This document shows positions 26,144 to 35,208 of a DNA stretch of 64,000 nt, one piece after another (positions within the stretch are counted from its first letter, which is position 1; each line of letters begins with the position of its first letter). The stretch lies in contig NZ_JAMQGP010000001.1 in NCBI RefSeq assembly GCF_023703465.1, positions 434,001 through 498,000 of the forward strand, written 5' to 3'. The DNA is from Echinimonas agarilytica. Its GTDB lineage: Bacteria > Pseudomonadota > Gammaproteobacteria > Enterobacterales > Neiellaceae. Position numbers and translations under genes: made by a program. The notes beneath the pieces are model-generated. The model searched no databases. It saw only the letters and a program-made list of their open reading frames with translations, and was not told the origin of the DNA.

Positions 26144-26506
26144 TTATAAAGTGACCAGATAAGCAACGCAGGCTACGGTTACTGCAAATGCTAAACCGTA
26201 CCAAAATAATTTAAAGAAGCCGCGAGCGGTATCAATCTTAAAATCATGCATGGCATGGAAAATTCGATGGCATGCATGCCACATGGGAAGTGATATCACA
26301 GTGACAATCACAATTTTCCCTATCCAGTGATTTGCAAATGCGGCCACGTTGGCGTATTCAAGCTGCAAAATTCCTAATGGCACAAGCAAGCCTGTGATCA
26401 AGATGAGCACTGGTGTTGCAAAAGCTGCTACAACGCCACCGCCGCCAAATAATCCCCAAAAGATGGGTTCATCTGCACGTTCACGTGGTTTGTTTGAATG
26501 GCTCAT
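26144..26506 (-). CDS. frdD: fumarate reductase membrane subunit D
   Basis: A 120-residue membrane anchor with three hydrophobic helices: [50 protein letters not shown] and [20 protein letters not shown]. The HxxHRIFHxxHDF block is typical of FrdD. The start at 26506 ([17 protein letters not shown]) overlaps frdC by four bases; a longer frame upstream lies inside frdC. With FrdC it binds menaquinol and holds FrdAB to the cytoplasmic face of the inner membrane. Confidence 0.93.
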
Positions 26507-26904
26507 GCGGCACCTCCCCAAGCGACAAATCCAATAATAACAATGGTAGCTATGACAAACGTTGCGTAATGCGCCCATACAATAGGGTCATCGGGTAGTT
26601 TTTTATCACCTTTTTGCAGGTGAACTGCTTTGGGAGCTAACGAGAACCAAGTGATGGCATGATACAAGCTGGCGGCTAGAGCAATGGTGTGAAAAATCAT
26701 CATAGCGGGATGCTGCATGACTGAAAGCCAACCTTCCCATGCAGCTTCGCCTTTCACTAAAGCTGCAAGTCCCCATAATAAAATGAGCGAATAGCTTCCC
26801 ACAAAAACACTGGTGCCTTCACGAATCATGTACCAGGTGTGGAATGAGTTGTTCAAAAACCAAGTTCTTGGCATGGGTTTGACGTAGGGTTTACGCTTAC
26901 TCAT
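26503..26904 (-). CDS. frdC: fumarate reductase membrane subunit C
   Basis: A 133-residue anchor subunit. The N-terminal [34 protein letters not shown] block closely matches E. coli FrdC, including the Glu near residue 29 implicated in quinone chemistry. Three membrane helices follow. It overlaps frdB and frdD by four bases on each side, consistent with coupled translation of the four-gene operon. Confidence 0.95.
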
Positions 26905-27647
26905 TTTGACCTCCGTGGACGCAACTTAGACAATACAAAATCGGTGCTACTTTCAACTTTTCCTTGCTGAATGGCCGCTGCTGGATCGACACCTTTCGGA
27001 CAGACCTCTGAACAATAGCCAACAAAGGTACAGCCCCATACGCCTTCTTCTGCATTCACAATATCAATCCGATCATCGCGCCCTTGGTCACGAGAGTCTT
27101 GATTGTAGCGATGCAGTAATGTGAGTGCTGCTGGCCCCATAAATTCATTATTAAGGCCATATTGTGGGCAAGCTGCGTAACACAACCCGCAATTGATACA
27201 GAGGCTATATTGACGGTAACGCGTCAATTGCGCGGGTGTCTGAAGGTGCTCGCCGTCGCTAATTTCAATCGCATCTTTGCGAATAATGTAAGGCTTCACT
27301 TCTTCTAGTTTTTCAACGAAGTCGCCAATGTCTGCGACTAAATCACGTTCAATTGGAAAGTTTGCCAGTGACTCAACAGTGATGCCTTTGCCAAGGTAAT
27401 CGCGTAAAAAGGTTTTACAACCGAGTTTAGGTACGCCATTCACCATGTAGCCACACGAGCCACAAATTGCCATGCGGCATGACCAGCGATAGCTTAAGCT
27501 GCCATCAATGTTATCTTTGATGTAATGCAGGGCATCAATGACCGACATGTCTTCTTCATAAGGCACTTCAAAGTCTTGTGTGAAGGGCGCCTCATCAAGC
27601 TCAGGGCGGTAACGTTGCACAGAAACTCGGATCATTGATTCGCTCAT
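26901..27647 (-). CDS. frdB: fumarate reductase iron-sulfur subunit B
   Basis: A 248-residue electron-transfer subunit. The [2Fe-2S] ligands are in [21 protein letters not shown] (written here in two overlapping pieces of the motif, near residues 57-77). The [4Fe-4S] and [3Fe-4S] ligands are in [12 protein letters not shown] (near 150) and [17 protein letters not shown] (near 205). It passes electrons from menaquinol in FrdCD to the FAD of FrdA. It overlaps frdA and frdC by four bases. Confidence 0.96.
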
Positions 27648-29431
27648 TCTGATCCTCCTACTTTTTCTTGTTGCTCTGCCGCGGCGCCATATACGCGTTC
27701 TTTCGGCTGAGATTTGGTGATCACTACATCTTGGTATTCAATATTTGGAACGCCAGTGTCTTGATAGAACGCCAACGTGTGTTTGAGATAATTCTCATCA
27801 TCACGTTTTTCGTAGCCATCAATGCGTTGATGCGAACCGCGTGACTCTTGCCGGTTGAGCGCTGAGTGGGCCATCACGGTAGCCACATCAAGCATGTAGC
27901 CAAACTCAATAGCGCTAAGCCACTCAGTATTAAATACCGTGGTTCGGTCATCCAATTTAAGGTTGCCCAAACGTACGCGTAACTCTGCCAGTTTTTCGAT
28001 AGCGCCTTGAATCAAGCTTTCTTCACGATAAATACCCACGCCCGCTTCCATGGTTTCAATCAAGCATTGGCGCAACTCGCCAAGGTTTTCGGTCCCATTT
28101 GATTCTTGCAATATTTCTTCGGCTTTGCGCTTTGACTCTTGAGCTTGAGCGATGGCCTCTTGCTCTGAAATATGGCTACCCGACGCGGCTTTCTCGGCTG
28201 CTTTTTCACCGGCCACTCGGCCAAGTACTGCTAGTTCCGCCAGTGAGTTTGAACCTAAGCGGTTTGCGCCATGCAAGCCGGAGCTAGCACATTCACCAAC
28301 AGCGAAGAGTCCTTTGATGGAGGTTTCACAATTGGGGTCCACGCAAATACCGCCCATGGTGTAGTGAACTGTTGGGCGCACCGGAATCGGTTCATATACG
28401 GGGTCAACGCCCACGTAAGCTTTGGCTAATTCGCGAATGAATGGCAGGCGTTCGTTGATTTTCTTTTCGCCTAAGTGGCGCAGATCAAGGTGGCTTACTT
28501 TGCCCCACTTGCTGTCAATCATGTTGCCTTTTTTCTCTTCGTGCCAAAAAGCTTGAGAAACACGATCGCGAGGCCCTAATTCCATGTATTTGTTTTTGGT
28601 TTGACCTAAAGGAATTTCCGGGCCCATGCCGTAATCTTGCAAGTAGCGGTAGCCGTCTTTATTGACCAATACCCCGCCTTCACCACGACAGCCTTCGGTC
28701 ATTAAAATGCCTGTGCCGGGTAGGGCTGTTGGATGATATTGCACAAACTCCATATCACGCAGTGCTACACCGTGACGATAGGCCATAGCCATGCCGTCAC
28801 CGGTTACGATGCCGCCGTTGGTGTTGTAGCGATAGACGCGCCCTGCACCTCCGGTGGCTAAAATAACTGACTTGGCGCGAATGAGGTGGAATGTACCCTC
28901 GGCCAAGTTGATCATAACAAGACCTTTGACTTGCCCGTCTTCGACTAATAAATCGTGGCAGAAAAACTCATCGTAGCGATGAATATTGTCGTATTTGGTC
29001 GATGTTTGAAACAAGGTGTGCAGCATGTGAAAGCCAGTTTTGTCGGCTGCAAACCAAGTGCGCTCAATTTTCATACCGCCAAAAGCGCGCACATTCACAT
29101 GGCCGTCTTCTTTGCGACTCCACGGGCAACCCCAGTGTTCGAGTTGCATCATTTCTGCGGTGGAGTTTTCAACGAAGTATTCAACCACGTTTTGGTCACA
29201 CAGCCAGTCACCACCGGCTACTGTGTCATTGAAGTGATTGTCGAGAGTGTCGTGATCTTGAATGACCGCTGCCGAGCCTCCTTCTGCGGCTACCGTATGG
29301 CTGCGCATTGGGTAGACTTTTGAAACTAGCGCGACATTCAAGTCTGGATATTTTTCGGCAGCGGCAATGGCTGCTCTTAGACCGCCGCCGCCGGCTCCGA
29401 CGATGGCGATGTCCGTTGTGATTATTTCCAA
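27644..29431 (-). CDS. frdA: fumarate reductase flavoprotein subunit A
   Basis: A 595-residue flavoprotein. [19 protein letters not shown] is the FAD-binding fold, [13 protein letters not shown] holds the His that binds FAD covalently, and [21 protein letters not shown] with RVSQAF and [10 protein letters not shown] are active-site blocks. It reduces fumarate to succinate as the terminal step of anaerobic respiration. The start is a TTG at 29431 with AGGAG 8 bp upstream. Two ATGs lie between but out of frame, opening a five-codon frame. The E. coli-type four-subunit order favours frd over sdh. A possible FNR site lies about 100 bp upstream. Confidence 0.95.
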   Translation of the reverse strand: MEIITTDIAIVGAGGGGLRAAIAAAEKYPDLNVALVSKVYPMRSHTVAAEGGSAAVIQDHDTLDNHFNDTVAGGDWLCDQNVVEYFVENSTAEMMQLEHWGCPWSRKEDGHVNVRAFGGMKIERTWFAADKTGFHMLHTLFQTSTKYDNIHRYDEFFCHDLLVEDGQVKGLVMINLAEGTFHLIRAKSVILATGGAGRVYRYNTNGGIVTGDGMAMAYRHGVALRDMEFVQYHPTALPGTGILMTEGCRGEGGVLVNKDGYRYLQDYGMGPEIPLGQTKNKYMELGPRDRVSQAFWHEEKKGNMIDSKWGKVSHLDLRHLGEKKINERLPFIRELAKAYVGVDPVYEPIPVRPTVHYTMGGICVDPNCETSIKGLFAVGECASSGLHGANRLGSNSLAELAVLGRVAGEKAAEKAASGSHISEQEAIAQAQESKRKAEEILQESNGTENLGELRQCLIETMEAGVGIYREESLIQGAIEKLAELRVRLGNLKLDDRTTVFNTEWLSAIEFGYMLDVATVMAHSALNRQESRGSHQRIDGYEKRDDENYLKHTLAFYQDTGVPNIEYQDVVITKSQPKERVYGAAAEQQEKVGGSE

Positions 29432-29530
29432 AACATCATCTCCTGATAGTTGGCTCTATCTATAATTTATATTGGGATTCAAAGGTATTGGTGCTGAGGT
29501 TGATGGTACTCATCACTCTAGACCATATGC

Positions 29531-29544
29531 TTGATCTTGATCGG
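29531..29544 (-). promoter_or_regulatory. candidate FNR site upstream of frdA
   Basis: TTGATCTTGATCGG has a perfect FNR half-site and a 3/5 second half (consensus TTGAT-N4-ATCAA). On the minus strand a -10-like TACCAT lies at 29508-29503. This puts the site centre about 41 bp before the expected start, the class II activator position. The match is imperfect and may be chance. Confidence 0.45.
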
Positions 29545-29665
29545 TTTTTGTCGCAACGATTCAAGGTGTTTGAGGGTTCTGAGACCTTGCTCTTTTTGTC
29601 CCATTATCAACATTCTTGTATAGTCCGCGCTGAGCTTAAAGTAACCAAAAATATTAGAGAGTGAG

Positions 29666-30502
29666 ATGAATATCAAACCGCTGCTTTTGATGGGATTAAT
29701 CTGGACTTTTTCCAGCTCTGCTTTTGCCATTTATGATGTTGATGGACTGTCTGTTCGCGTGGGAGGTTATTGGGCGAACGTTGACTCTAAAATGAAGCTT
29801 AGAACGGCACAGGGCAATATTGATGAGGTACTCGACTTTGAGCATCACCTAAATCTTGAGGAAAGCTCAGGTGAAATTTTTATAGAAGCGGCATATCGTC
29901 GAGGCCATCATTTATTCATCGGTAACTTTTATCAGCTCAATCGGCGAGGTTACCAACCAGAGATGACTCGAGATTTTGAGTTTGAGCACAATGATGACTA
30001 TTACCGAGTGACTGTGGGAGCAGCTTTGGAGACTCAGCTCGATATTGATATTTATCAGCTCGCCTATGGGTATGAGTTTTACAAAGCCGAGAATGTAGCG
30101 GCAGGAGCCAGTGTTGGGCTTCATATTTTGGATATTACCACCGCTTTTCAAGGTGAATTATTGACGATTGTGAATGGCCAAGAGCAGGAGTTTGCTGATG
30201 AACTCATTGATCACGACCTGACTGCTCCTTTGCCCAATGTGGGTTTGTATGGTCATTACCGGCTGCCGTATGATGTGACCGTTGGGCTCCGCTCTCAATA
30301 TTTGAAAGTAACCGTTGATGAGTATACGGGCTTTTTATTAGAAGCGCGGCTAAGCGCGTTTAAACACATTACCGAACACTTTAGCGCCGGTGTTGCTTAT
30401 CAATATTTTGCGGTCGAGTATGATGATGAAAACCGCGTACGAAAATGGGATGTCGACTTAACCTATCACGGTCCCATGCTACTCGTTGGATACGAGTTCT
30501 AA
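29666..30502 (+). CDS. outer-membrane beta-barrel protein
   Basis: A 278-residue exported protein with a signal peptide (MNIKPLLLMGLIWTFSSSAFA) and alternating amphipathic strands throughout. It ends in the aromatic C-terminal residue (LLVGYEF) recognised by the BAM machinery. A GAGAGTGAG ribosome site precedes the ATG. Function is unknown; size fits an 8-12-strand barrel of the OmpW/OmpA-like range. It is divergent from frdABCD, with the shared gap 29432-29665 holding the FNR-like site. That makes oxygen-linked control possible but not shown. Confidence 0.8.
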   Translation: MNIKPLLLMGLIWTFSSSAFAIYDVDGLSVRVGGYWANVDSKMKLRTAQGNIDEVLDFEHHLNLEESSGEIFIEAAYRRGHHLFIGNFYQLNRRGYQPEMTRDFEFEHNDDYYRVTVGAALETQLDIDIYQLAYGYEFYKAENVAAGASVGLHILDITTAFQGELLTIVNGQEQEFADELIDHDLTAPLPNVGLYGHYRLPYDVTVGLRSQYLKVTVDEYTGFLLEARLSAFKHITEHFSAGVAYQYFAVEYDDENRVRKWDVDLTYHGPMLLVGYEF

Positions 30503-30547
30503 ACGTAAAATCTCCACTTGCACACTGAGACACTCGTTTTCCATCGG

Positions 30548-30556
30548 CCCCCCCCC
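30548..30556. repeat. run of nine C residues
   Basis: A C9 homopolymer in the 229-bp gap between the outer-membrane protein and the lipoprotein gene. Such runs can slip during replication. It is outside any gene I call, and the rest of the gap shows nothing recognisable. Confidence 0.6.
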
Positions 30557-30731
30557 ACAGGTGCTGATCTGCTCATGGATTGCGAATCGCCCACTTCGGT
30601 ACAAGACAAAACCAATGGTAAAGACACCAAGCGCACAATCTGAAAATATGAACCTCCGCCAAAGACCGCTTCAATGGTAATACCTTGAGACATCAATAAA
30701 TTCACGGCTACACTTACACGGAGCATATCTT

Positions 30732-31931
30732 TTGTTTCTGTTTGGTGTCGTTATGATGTTGGATCTTGGTCGCTTGTTGCGGACGATGGTGTTAGCGTGC
30801 TTAGGGCTGATGATGTCAGCCTGTTCGCTATTGAGCATTGATATTGAAACCAACACGGTTCCACTGAGTCAGCAAGAGGTCAATACGCGCGCTATGACGC
30901 GTGACTTTGTTAGTGTGTACGACCTTGCTACTGAAGACGCGGCAGACCAAATTTACCACTTGGCTGATGGTCATGCTCAAATTCAAACGAATACCCTGTT
31001 TTGGAAGCTCAACGGCCAAGCCGCGATACACAAAGGTGCCTATCAAACCAACCCCGAAGTCGCGTTACTGGATGTTTGGTTATTCATTGAGCAGCAAATC
31101 GATTTTTTTGAAACCGGTGCAGGGCGAACTGCATTCGGCCCGCATCAACACATTGCCTTGGATGTTCTCAACTCAATGCATTCAAAAGTGATTGAGGTGG
31201 CTAAAACCAATTCAAAACCAGATGTGTTTAGCAGTGCGCAAGGGTTTGTTGATGCGCACAAGGCGCAACATGTGTTGGTTGATTTTAGTTTCCGGCGTAG
31301 TCGTTTTTATGAGGCTTGGTTGGAGTATCAGAACGTTGACTTAGCCGAGCTTCGAATCAATGAAGGCACGTTACCGCAAGTAGTGGGAGACTTTTCTGAT
31401 CGCATCTATTCGGCCACCACACAGGTGCCTAAATCATTGGAGTGGCGCTCACAAATTTTGGCGCAACAGGCGGGGCCTCAAGTTCAGCGGTTGGAAACGA
31501 TCAGCCAAAACTTGAATGCCACCTCCGCCCGTATTCTCGACATGATTCAAAATAACGACAAATACATGGCAGACCTTGCCGTGACTATTAAACATGAGCT
31601 GACGCCGTTGTTAAATGAACTCGACGAGCAAGCTTCGCAAGCAGTAATTGCATTGGGGCGTGAGCGTGAAGAACTTGGCTTACTTATTGCGAAAGAGCGT
31701 GAAGCTCTAGGCCAGTTAATGACTCAGCAAAGCGAGAGATTTAGTGCAGACTTAGAGGTGACAGGCAATCACCTCATCGACAATACGATGACGCAACTGG
31801 AAGCATTAGTTAAGTCGCTCATTGTGTACCTGATTATTTTTTTAGCGGCGTTATGCTTGTTGTTCGTAGGTGCGTTTTATTGGGGGCACCGTACGGCGAC
31901 AAAAGCGATTTTGTTGGCTCAAAAGGGTTAA
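30732..31931 (+). CDS. putative lipoprotein with C-terminal membrane helix
   Basis: A 399-residue protein of unknown family. The start is a TTG at 30732 with GGAG 8 bp upstream; an ATG at 30753 is the alternative and gives a shorter signal. A lipobox MSAC (Cys about residue 31) suggests lipid attachment. The middle is helical, with a charged coiled-coil-like stretch (ALGREREELGLLIAKEREAL, about residues 305-325). A strong hydrophobic helix (LIVYLIIFLAALCLLFVGAF) lies near the C-terminus. A lipid anchor plus a membrane helix at opposite ends is unusual. Its end overlaps efpL by four bases on the opposite strand. Confidence 0.75.
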   Translation: MFLFGVVMMLDLGRLLRTMVLACLGLMMSACSLLSIDIETNTVPLSQQEVNTRAMTRDFVSVYDLATEDAADQIYHLADGHAQIQTNTLFWKLNGQAAIHKGAYQTNPEVALLDVWLFIEQQIDFFETGAGRTAFGPHQHIALDVLNSMHSKVIEVAKTNSKPDVFSSAQGFVDAHKAQHVLVDFSFRRSRFYEAWLEYQNVDLAELRINEGTLPQVVGDFSDRIYSATTQVPKSLEWRSQILAQQAGPQVQRLETISQNLNATSARILDMIQNNDKYMADLAVTIKHELTPLLNELDEQASQAVIALGREREELGLLIAKEREALGQLMTQQSERFSADLEVTGNHLIDNTMTQLEALVKSLIVYLIIFLAALCLLFVGAFYWGHRTATKAILLAQKG

Positions 31932-32494
31932 GCTCGGCTCATGTATTGGCCGGTGGCGGTATTAATTTTTATGATGTCGCCAAGGGCAATGTCTTCAGGA
32001 ACTTGAACCTCAAGGCCAGTGCATAATATGGCAGGTTTCGTGCGTGCACTCGAAGATGAGCCTTTGATGCTGGTGGACGTGTCGACAATCGGCAAAATGA
32101 CGCTAGAGGGAAGCTCTAACCCTGCAACTACCCCACCAACAATCAATGCCACGATGCCTTCGAGCCCTTCGGTGATATATCCCAGTTCATCGCTAATATC
32201 TTCAATATTAACCGGATGTTGGCTATAGTCATCCATGCGTATGAACACGTATTGATCACCGTCGGTATACGAATATTGCACTTCTGCTCGTTCGCAGTCT
32301 AAAACGGGGTATTGATCATCACTTTTGAGCAATAGATCGAACTTTTGTTGGGTGATGAGGTTATTCAAGCGGACTTCGTATAGGGTGGCAGCCCCGCGCG
32401 AAGACGTGTTGCGAGCTTCGATTGTTTTGACAATGTGAGGTACGCTATTGACTTCAAGCACCATGCCTTTTTTAAATTCACTGGCCTTTGCCAT
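31928..32494 (-). CDS. efpL: EF-P-like protein EfpL (YeiP)
   Basis: A 188-residue EF-P paralogue. MAKASEFKKGMVLEVNSVPH and the loop NTSSRGAATLYEVRL carry an arginine where EF-P has its modified lysine, and TSTSIKGSSSSARTKPAILCTGLEVQVPE matches E. coli YeiP. I start at the ATG at 32494 (MAKASEF); a further in-frame start at 32509 would add five residues. The family assists ribosomes on proline-containing and some other stalling motifs without beta-lysylation. Having both efp and efpL in one window is consistent with a gammaproteobacterium. Confidence 0.93.
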   Translation of the reverse strand: MAKASEFKKGMVLEVNSVPHIVKTIEARNTSSRGAATLYEVRLNNLITQQKFDLLLKSDDQYPVLDCERAEVQYSYTDGDQYVFIRMDDYSQHPVNIEDISDELGYITEGLEGIVALIVGGVVAGLELPSSVILPIVDTSTSIKGSSSSARTKPAILCTGLEVQVPEDIALGDIIKINTATGQYMSRA

Positions 32495-32578
32495 TTTCGA
32501 CCATCTCACTGTGGTAAGCCCTTGTATGCTTAAGATGGTAACGATTCAATACAGTTCTGGCTAGTGATTGCAGCTGAG

Positions 32579-33220
32579 TTAAATCAATTGCAGACGCAAT
32601 GCCTTAATCACTGCTTGGGTTCTGTCGCGACTATGCAGTTTGGTTAATATGGATGAAATACTATTTTTTACCGTACCTTCGGCCAGACAAATTGCCGCTG
32701 CTATCTCTTTATTGCTAAACCCTGCCGCTAAATAACGCAGAATTTGCCGCTCTTTATCTGTTAACTTTTCATAGGCCGCTGGCGTAGCATTTTCTGACTC
32801 ATTGTGGGGTAGATATTTCCGGTTTAGCAACTCGGGTTCTGCAAGAAAACCACCTTGGGCAATGGTGACAATGGCTTCTTCTAGTTTCTCAACCGTTACA
32901 TCCTTCAACAAGAATCCGTTAATGCCCGCTTGAAGTGCTCGAACAAACAATTCATGTTCATCAAAGGTGGTGAGCATGAGGACGGCGTGAGGGTGCTCTT
33001 GCGCTCGGAGCTGCTCTACAAATTGAATACCGTCCATCACAGGCATTCGAATATCAGAAATGATCAGATCTACCTGTTCTGGCGCTGCATTGAGACGTTC
33101 TAATGCTTGTTGACCATGTTCGGCTTGCCAAACAACTTGATGGTCAGGGTTTAATTCGATGAGCCGGGCAATGCCATCTCGAATGAGTGCTTGGTCGTCA
33201 ATCAGAGCGATACGAATCAT
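32579..33220 (-). CDS. LuxR/NarL-type response regulator
   Basis: The ATG at 33220 (MIRIALIDDQALIRDGIARLI) is the natural receiver start, giving 213 residues. The phosphorylation Asp is in LIISDIRMPVMDG, with the conserved Thr in LMLTTFDEHEL and the Lys in FLLKDV. The C-terminal GerE-type helix-turn-helix is LTDKERQILRYLAAGFSNKEIAA...LAEGTVKNSISSIL. It overlaps neither gene but follows the sensor kinase within 8 bp, forming a two-component pair. Targets unknown. Confidence 0.93.
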   Translation of the reverse strand: MIRIALIDDQALIRDGIARLIELNPDHQVVWQAEHGQQALERLNAAPEQVDLIISDIRMPVMDGIQFVEQLRAQEHPHAVLMLTTFDEHELFVRALQAGINGFLLKDVTVEKLEEAIVTIAQGGFLAEPELLNRKYLPHNESENATPAAYEKLTDKERQILRYLAAGFSNKEIAAAICLAEGTVKNSISSILTKLHSRDRTQAVIKALRLQLI

Positions 33221-33228
33221 AGCCGTTC

Positions 33229-34386
33229 CTAAATCAATGTTGTCATGGGTAAATGAATGGACAAGCACATGCCGCTGAGTTGCGCTGAAGTGTTCAATGT
33301 GACTTGACCCGAGAACCGGTTCAGCCGCTCTTTCATACCGATGAGACCACTTCCTTCATGCCATTGAGTGCACCCAAGGCCGTCATCATCAATATCAATA
33401 TGAAGCATTTTATGCTGATGAAATTGAATCAAAATCAGTTTTGCATTGCCGTGACGAAGCGCATTGCTAATGCCTTCTTGAATGCAAAAGGCTAATTGTT
33501 CAGCCAAAGTTGCTTGTTGAATGTTGATGTTGCCTTGAACCCTAAGTTCAATGTCGTTGGGTAAGTTCTGACGAATGCTCTCAATCACTGAAATTAATGA
33601 TATTTGGTGGCGATGGCGCATTTCGCGAACTATTTCTCGGGTTTGATTGAGTGTGTTGTTCACCTCGGATTTGGTTTGTGCCAAAAAAGTATTGAGATTT
33701 TCCGGAGGACGGTGCATGGCATGCTCTAAGTTTAAACTCAATGCGGTGAGCTGGTGTCCGATGCTGTCATGCAGATCTCGTGCGATACGGAGCCGCTCTT
33801 CCGAACCTCCTTTTTGAGCTAATAAAGACTGTGTAGCAACCAATTCTAAGTTGAGGTTTTGTAGCTGAAGTTGCTGTTTTCTAGCGCGGATCCTTGCCAT
33901 GGTAGAACTGGCTGAAAATAGCGCAAATCCAAAAAAAACGAGCGTATTGAATAGTGTTTTCACTTCCCAAGCGAAGTATAAATCCCATGCTAATTGGAAT
34001 AGCATCATTGCACATAACCAGCCTATCCAATGGCGACCTCGAACGACGGTAGGAAGCTCTGACGCGACAATGACTAATAGCACTGACGCCAAAATACTGG
34101 GTGATAACGCATGTACGGCAATACCAATGCACCATTGGCCCGCGAGGAGCAACTTAGCACGTCGTGTAGGCTGGGCTTCTGGGTACACGACCAGCGCTAA
34201 AAATAGCCCTAAAAAAGCAACGTATAGCAGTGCTCTCACTTGCCACAAATCTGAAGATATTTTGACATCAATCCACGCCACGATCGCCACGGTAATGATG
34301 CCGCTGGCAATGAGAATAATGTCTTCTTTGGAATGAAGCCTAAACAGGCCTCGGAGCGTCTGATTCATGAGTGCTTGATTGAACAT
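33229..34386 (-). CDS. NarL-type sensor histidine kinase
   Basis: A 385-residue membrane kinase. The N-terminal half has about five or six hydrophobic segments with no large periplasmic domain. It is followed by a HisKA_3 dimerisation domain with the phospho-acceptor His in RIARDLHDSIGHQLTALSLNLE. The ATPase domain has CIQEGISNALRHGNA, DIDDDGLG and GSGLIGMKERL. It phosphorylates the adjacent response regulator. The architecture resembles DesK-type membrane sensors. An ATG six codons downstream is an alternative start. The signal is unknown. Confidence 0.92.
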   Translation of the reverse strand: MFNQALMNQTLRGLFRLHSKEDIILIASGIITVAIVAWIDVKISSDLWQVRALLYVAFLGLFLALVVYPEAQPTRRAKLLLAGQWCIGIAVHALSPSILASVLLVIVASELPTVVRGRHWIGWLCAMMLFQLAWDLYFAWEVKTLFNTLVFFGFALFSASSTMARIRARKQQLQLQNLNLELVATQSLLAQKGGSEERLRIARDLHDSIGHQLTALSLNLEHAMHRPPENLNTFLAQTKSEVNNTLNQTREIVREMRHRHQISLISVIESIRQNLPNDIELRVQGNINIQQATLAEQLAFCIQEGISNALRHGNAKLILIQFHQHKMLHIDIDDDGLGCTQWHEGSGLIGMKERLNRFSGQVTLNTSAQLSGMCLSIHLPMTTLI

Positions 34387-34707
34387 GAGAATGTAAATGT
34401 ATCCTACGCGAGTTTCCCGCTAAATAGAGGTGCCGAAAGTCATTTTGTAACCTTGCTACTCGAACATCAAATATAGCGGTGCAGTGATTTTGTAATGCAG
34501 TGTAATTGTGACTAACTAATTGTTTCTTCTATTTTGTTCTAGACGAAACTAGGTTAGGTTAACAAATTGTTAAATGGGGTCTATGGAATCTTATTTAACA
34601 CCTCGTAGACTAATGTTGTGTGGAAAGGGGGTGCAACGGCATCACGACGCATGCAGCTATATTAGTTATCAACACGGTAGTTCGAACTTTATTAAAGGAA
34701 GACAGTC
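34387..34707. other. intergenic region between the sensor kinase and a hypothetical gene
   Basis: A 321-bp divergent gap. The inverted repeat TTAACA-AAT-TGTTAA (34559-34573) is the only clear symmetric element and could be an operator. An AAAGGAAGA ribosome site at its right end serves the gene at 34708. I see nothing else recognisable. Confidence 0.4.
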
Positions 34708-35208
34708 ATGTCTGAACAAAACATTAAGACAGTTTCAGTGTGTCCAAACGAAGTTGTAGGATTGAATTTACGCCTTGCAGCGCCCAATAACTTTGCCCCT
34801 CAAACAAGCGACTGGGTATTGACTGACTTTGATGGTGGCGATGCAATCGATGGTATCAGTGTTGTATTCCCTGAGGAAACGTCATCGGTCAGCCGTAACA
34901 TTGAGCGTTGTGTGATTAACATTGCTTTTGATCCGACTATGAATCAACCCGGCCAAGGTTACTACACTCGTTTCATTGACGATGGCTTGCAATTTTGGAC
35001 TGGAAAATCAGATGTTTACAGTGATGTTGACTATTCTGTTTCATCGGACGGTTCGGTACTCACATTGTCAGTTCAGTGTGAAAGTGCTAAATCTGTTGAG
35101 ATAATGGAGTCGAGTTTTGTGGTTTTAGTGAAAGAAATTGCTTCAGGTGAGTGCAAGATTGTTGAGTCACCTGACCCATCAATTCGTGTTGGACGTGGTG
35201 AGGTCTAA
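34708..35208 (+). CDS. hypothetical protein beside a Ser/Thr kinase
   Basis: A 166-residue soluble acidic protein without signal peptide. It reads as alternating beta-strands (VVGLNLRLAA, CVINIAFD, VLTLSVQCESAKSVEIME, FVVLVKEIASGECKIVE) and may be a beta-sandwich. A good AAGGAAG ribosome site precedes the ATG. Its 3' end overlaps the convergent Ser/Thr kinase gene by 30 bp, so the two messages are antisense at their ends. I recognise no family. A link to the kinase is only positional. Confidence 0.7.
   Translation: MSEQNIKTVSVCPNEVVGLNLRLAAPNNFAPQTSDWVLTDFDGGDAIDGISVVFPEETSSVSRNIERCVINIAFDPTMNQPGQGYYTRFIDDGLQFWTGKSDVYSDVDYSVSSDGSVLTLSVQCESAKSVEIMESSFVVLVKEIASGECKIVESPDPSIRVGRGEV

Noticed and set aside
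27644-29431. Several long open frames antisense to frdA
   Set aside because: They lack ribosome sites and sensible protein composition. The frdA frame has full family motifs. Similar mirror frames over tkt, nnr and amiB were discarded for the same reason.
30548-30556. C9 tract as a phase-variation switch
   Set aside because: It lies outside coding sequence and is not placed between promoter elements I can recognise. It is kept only as a repeat.
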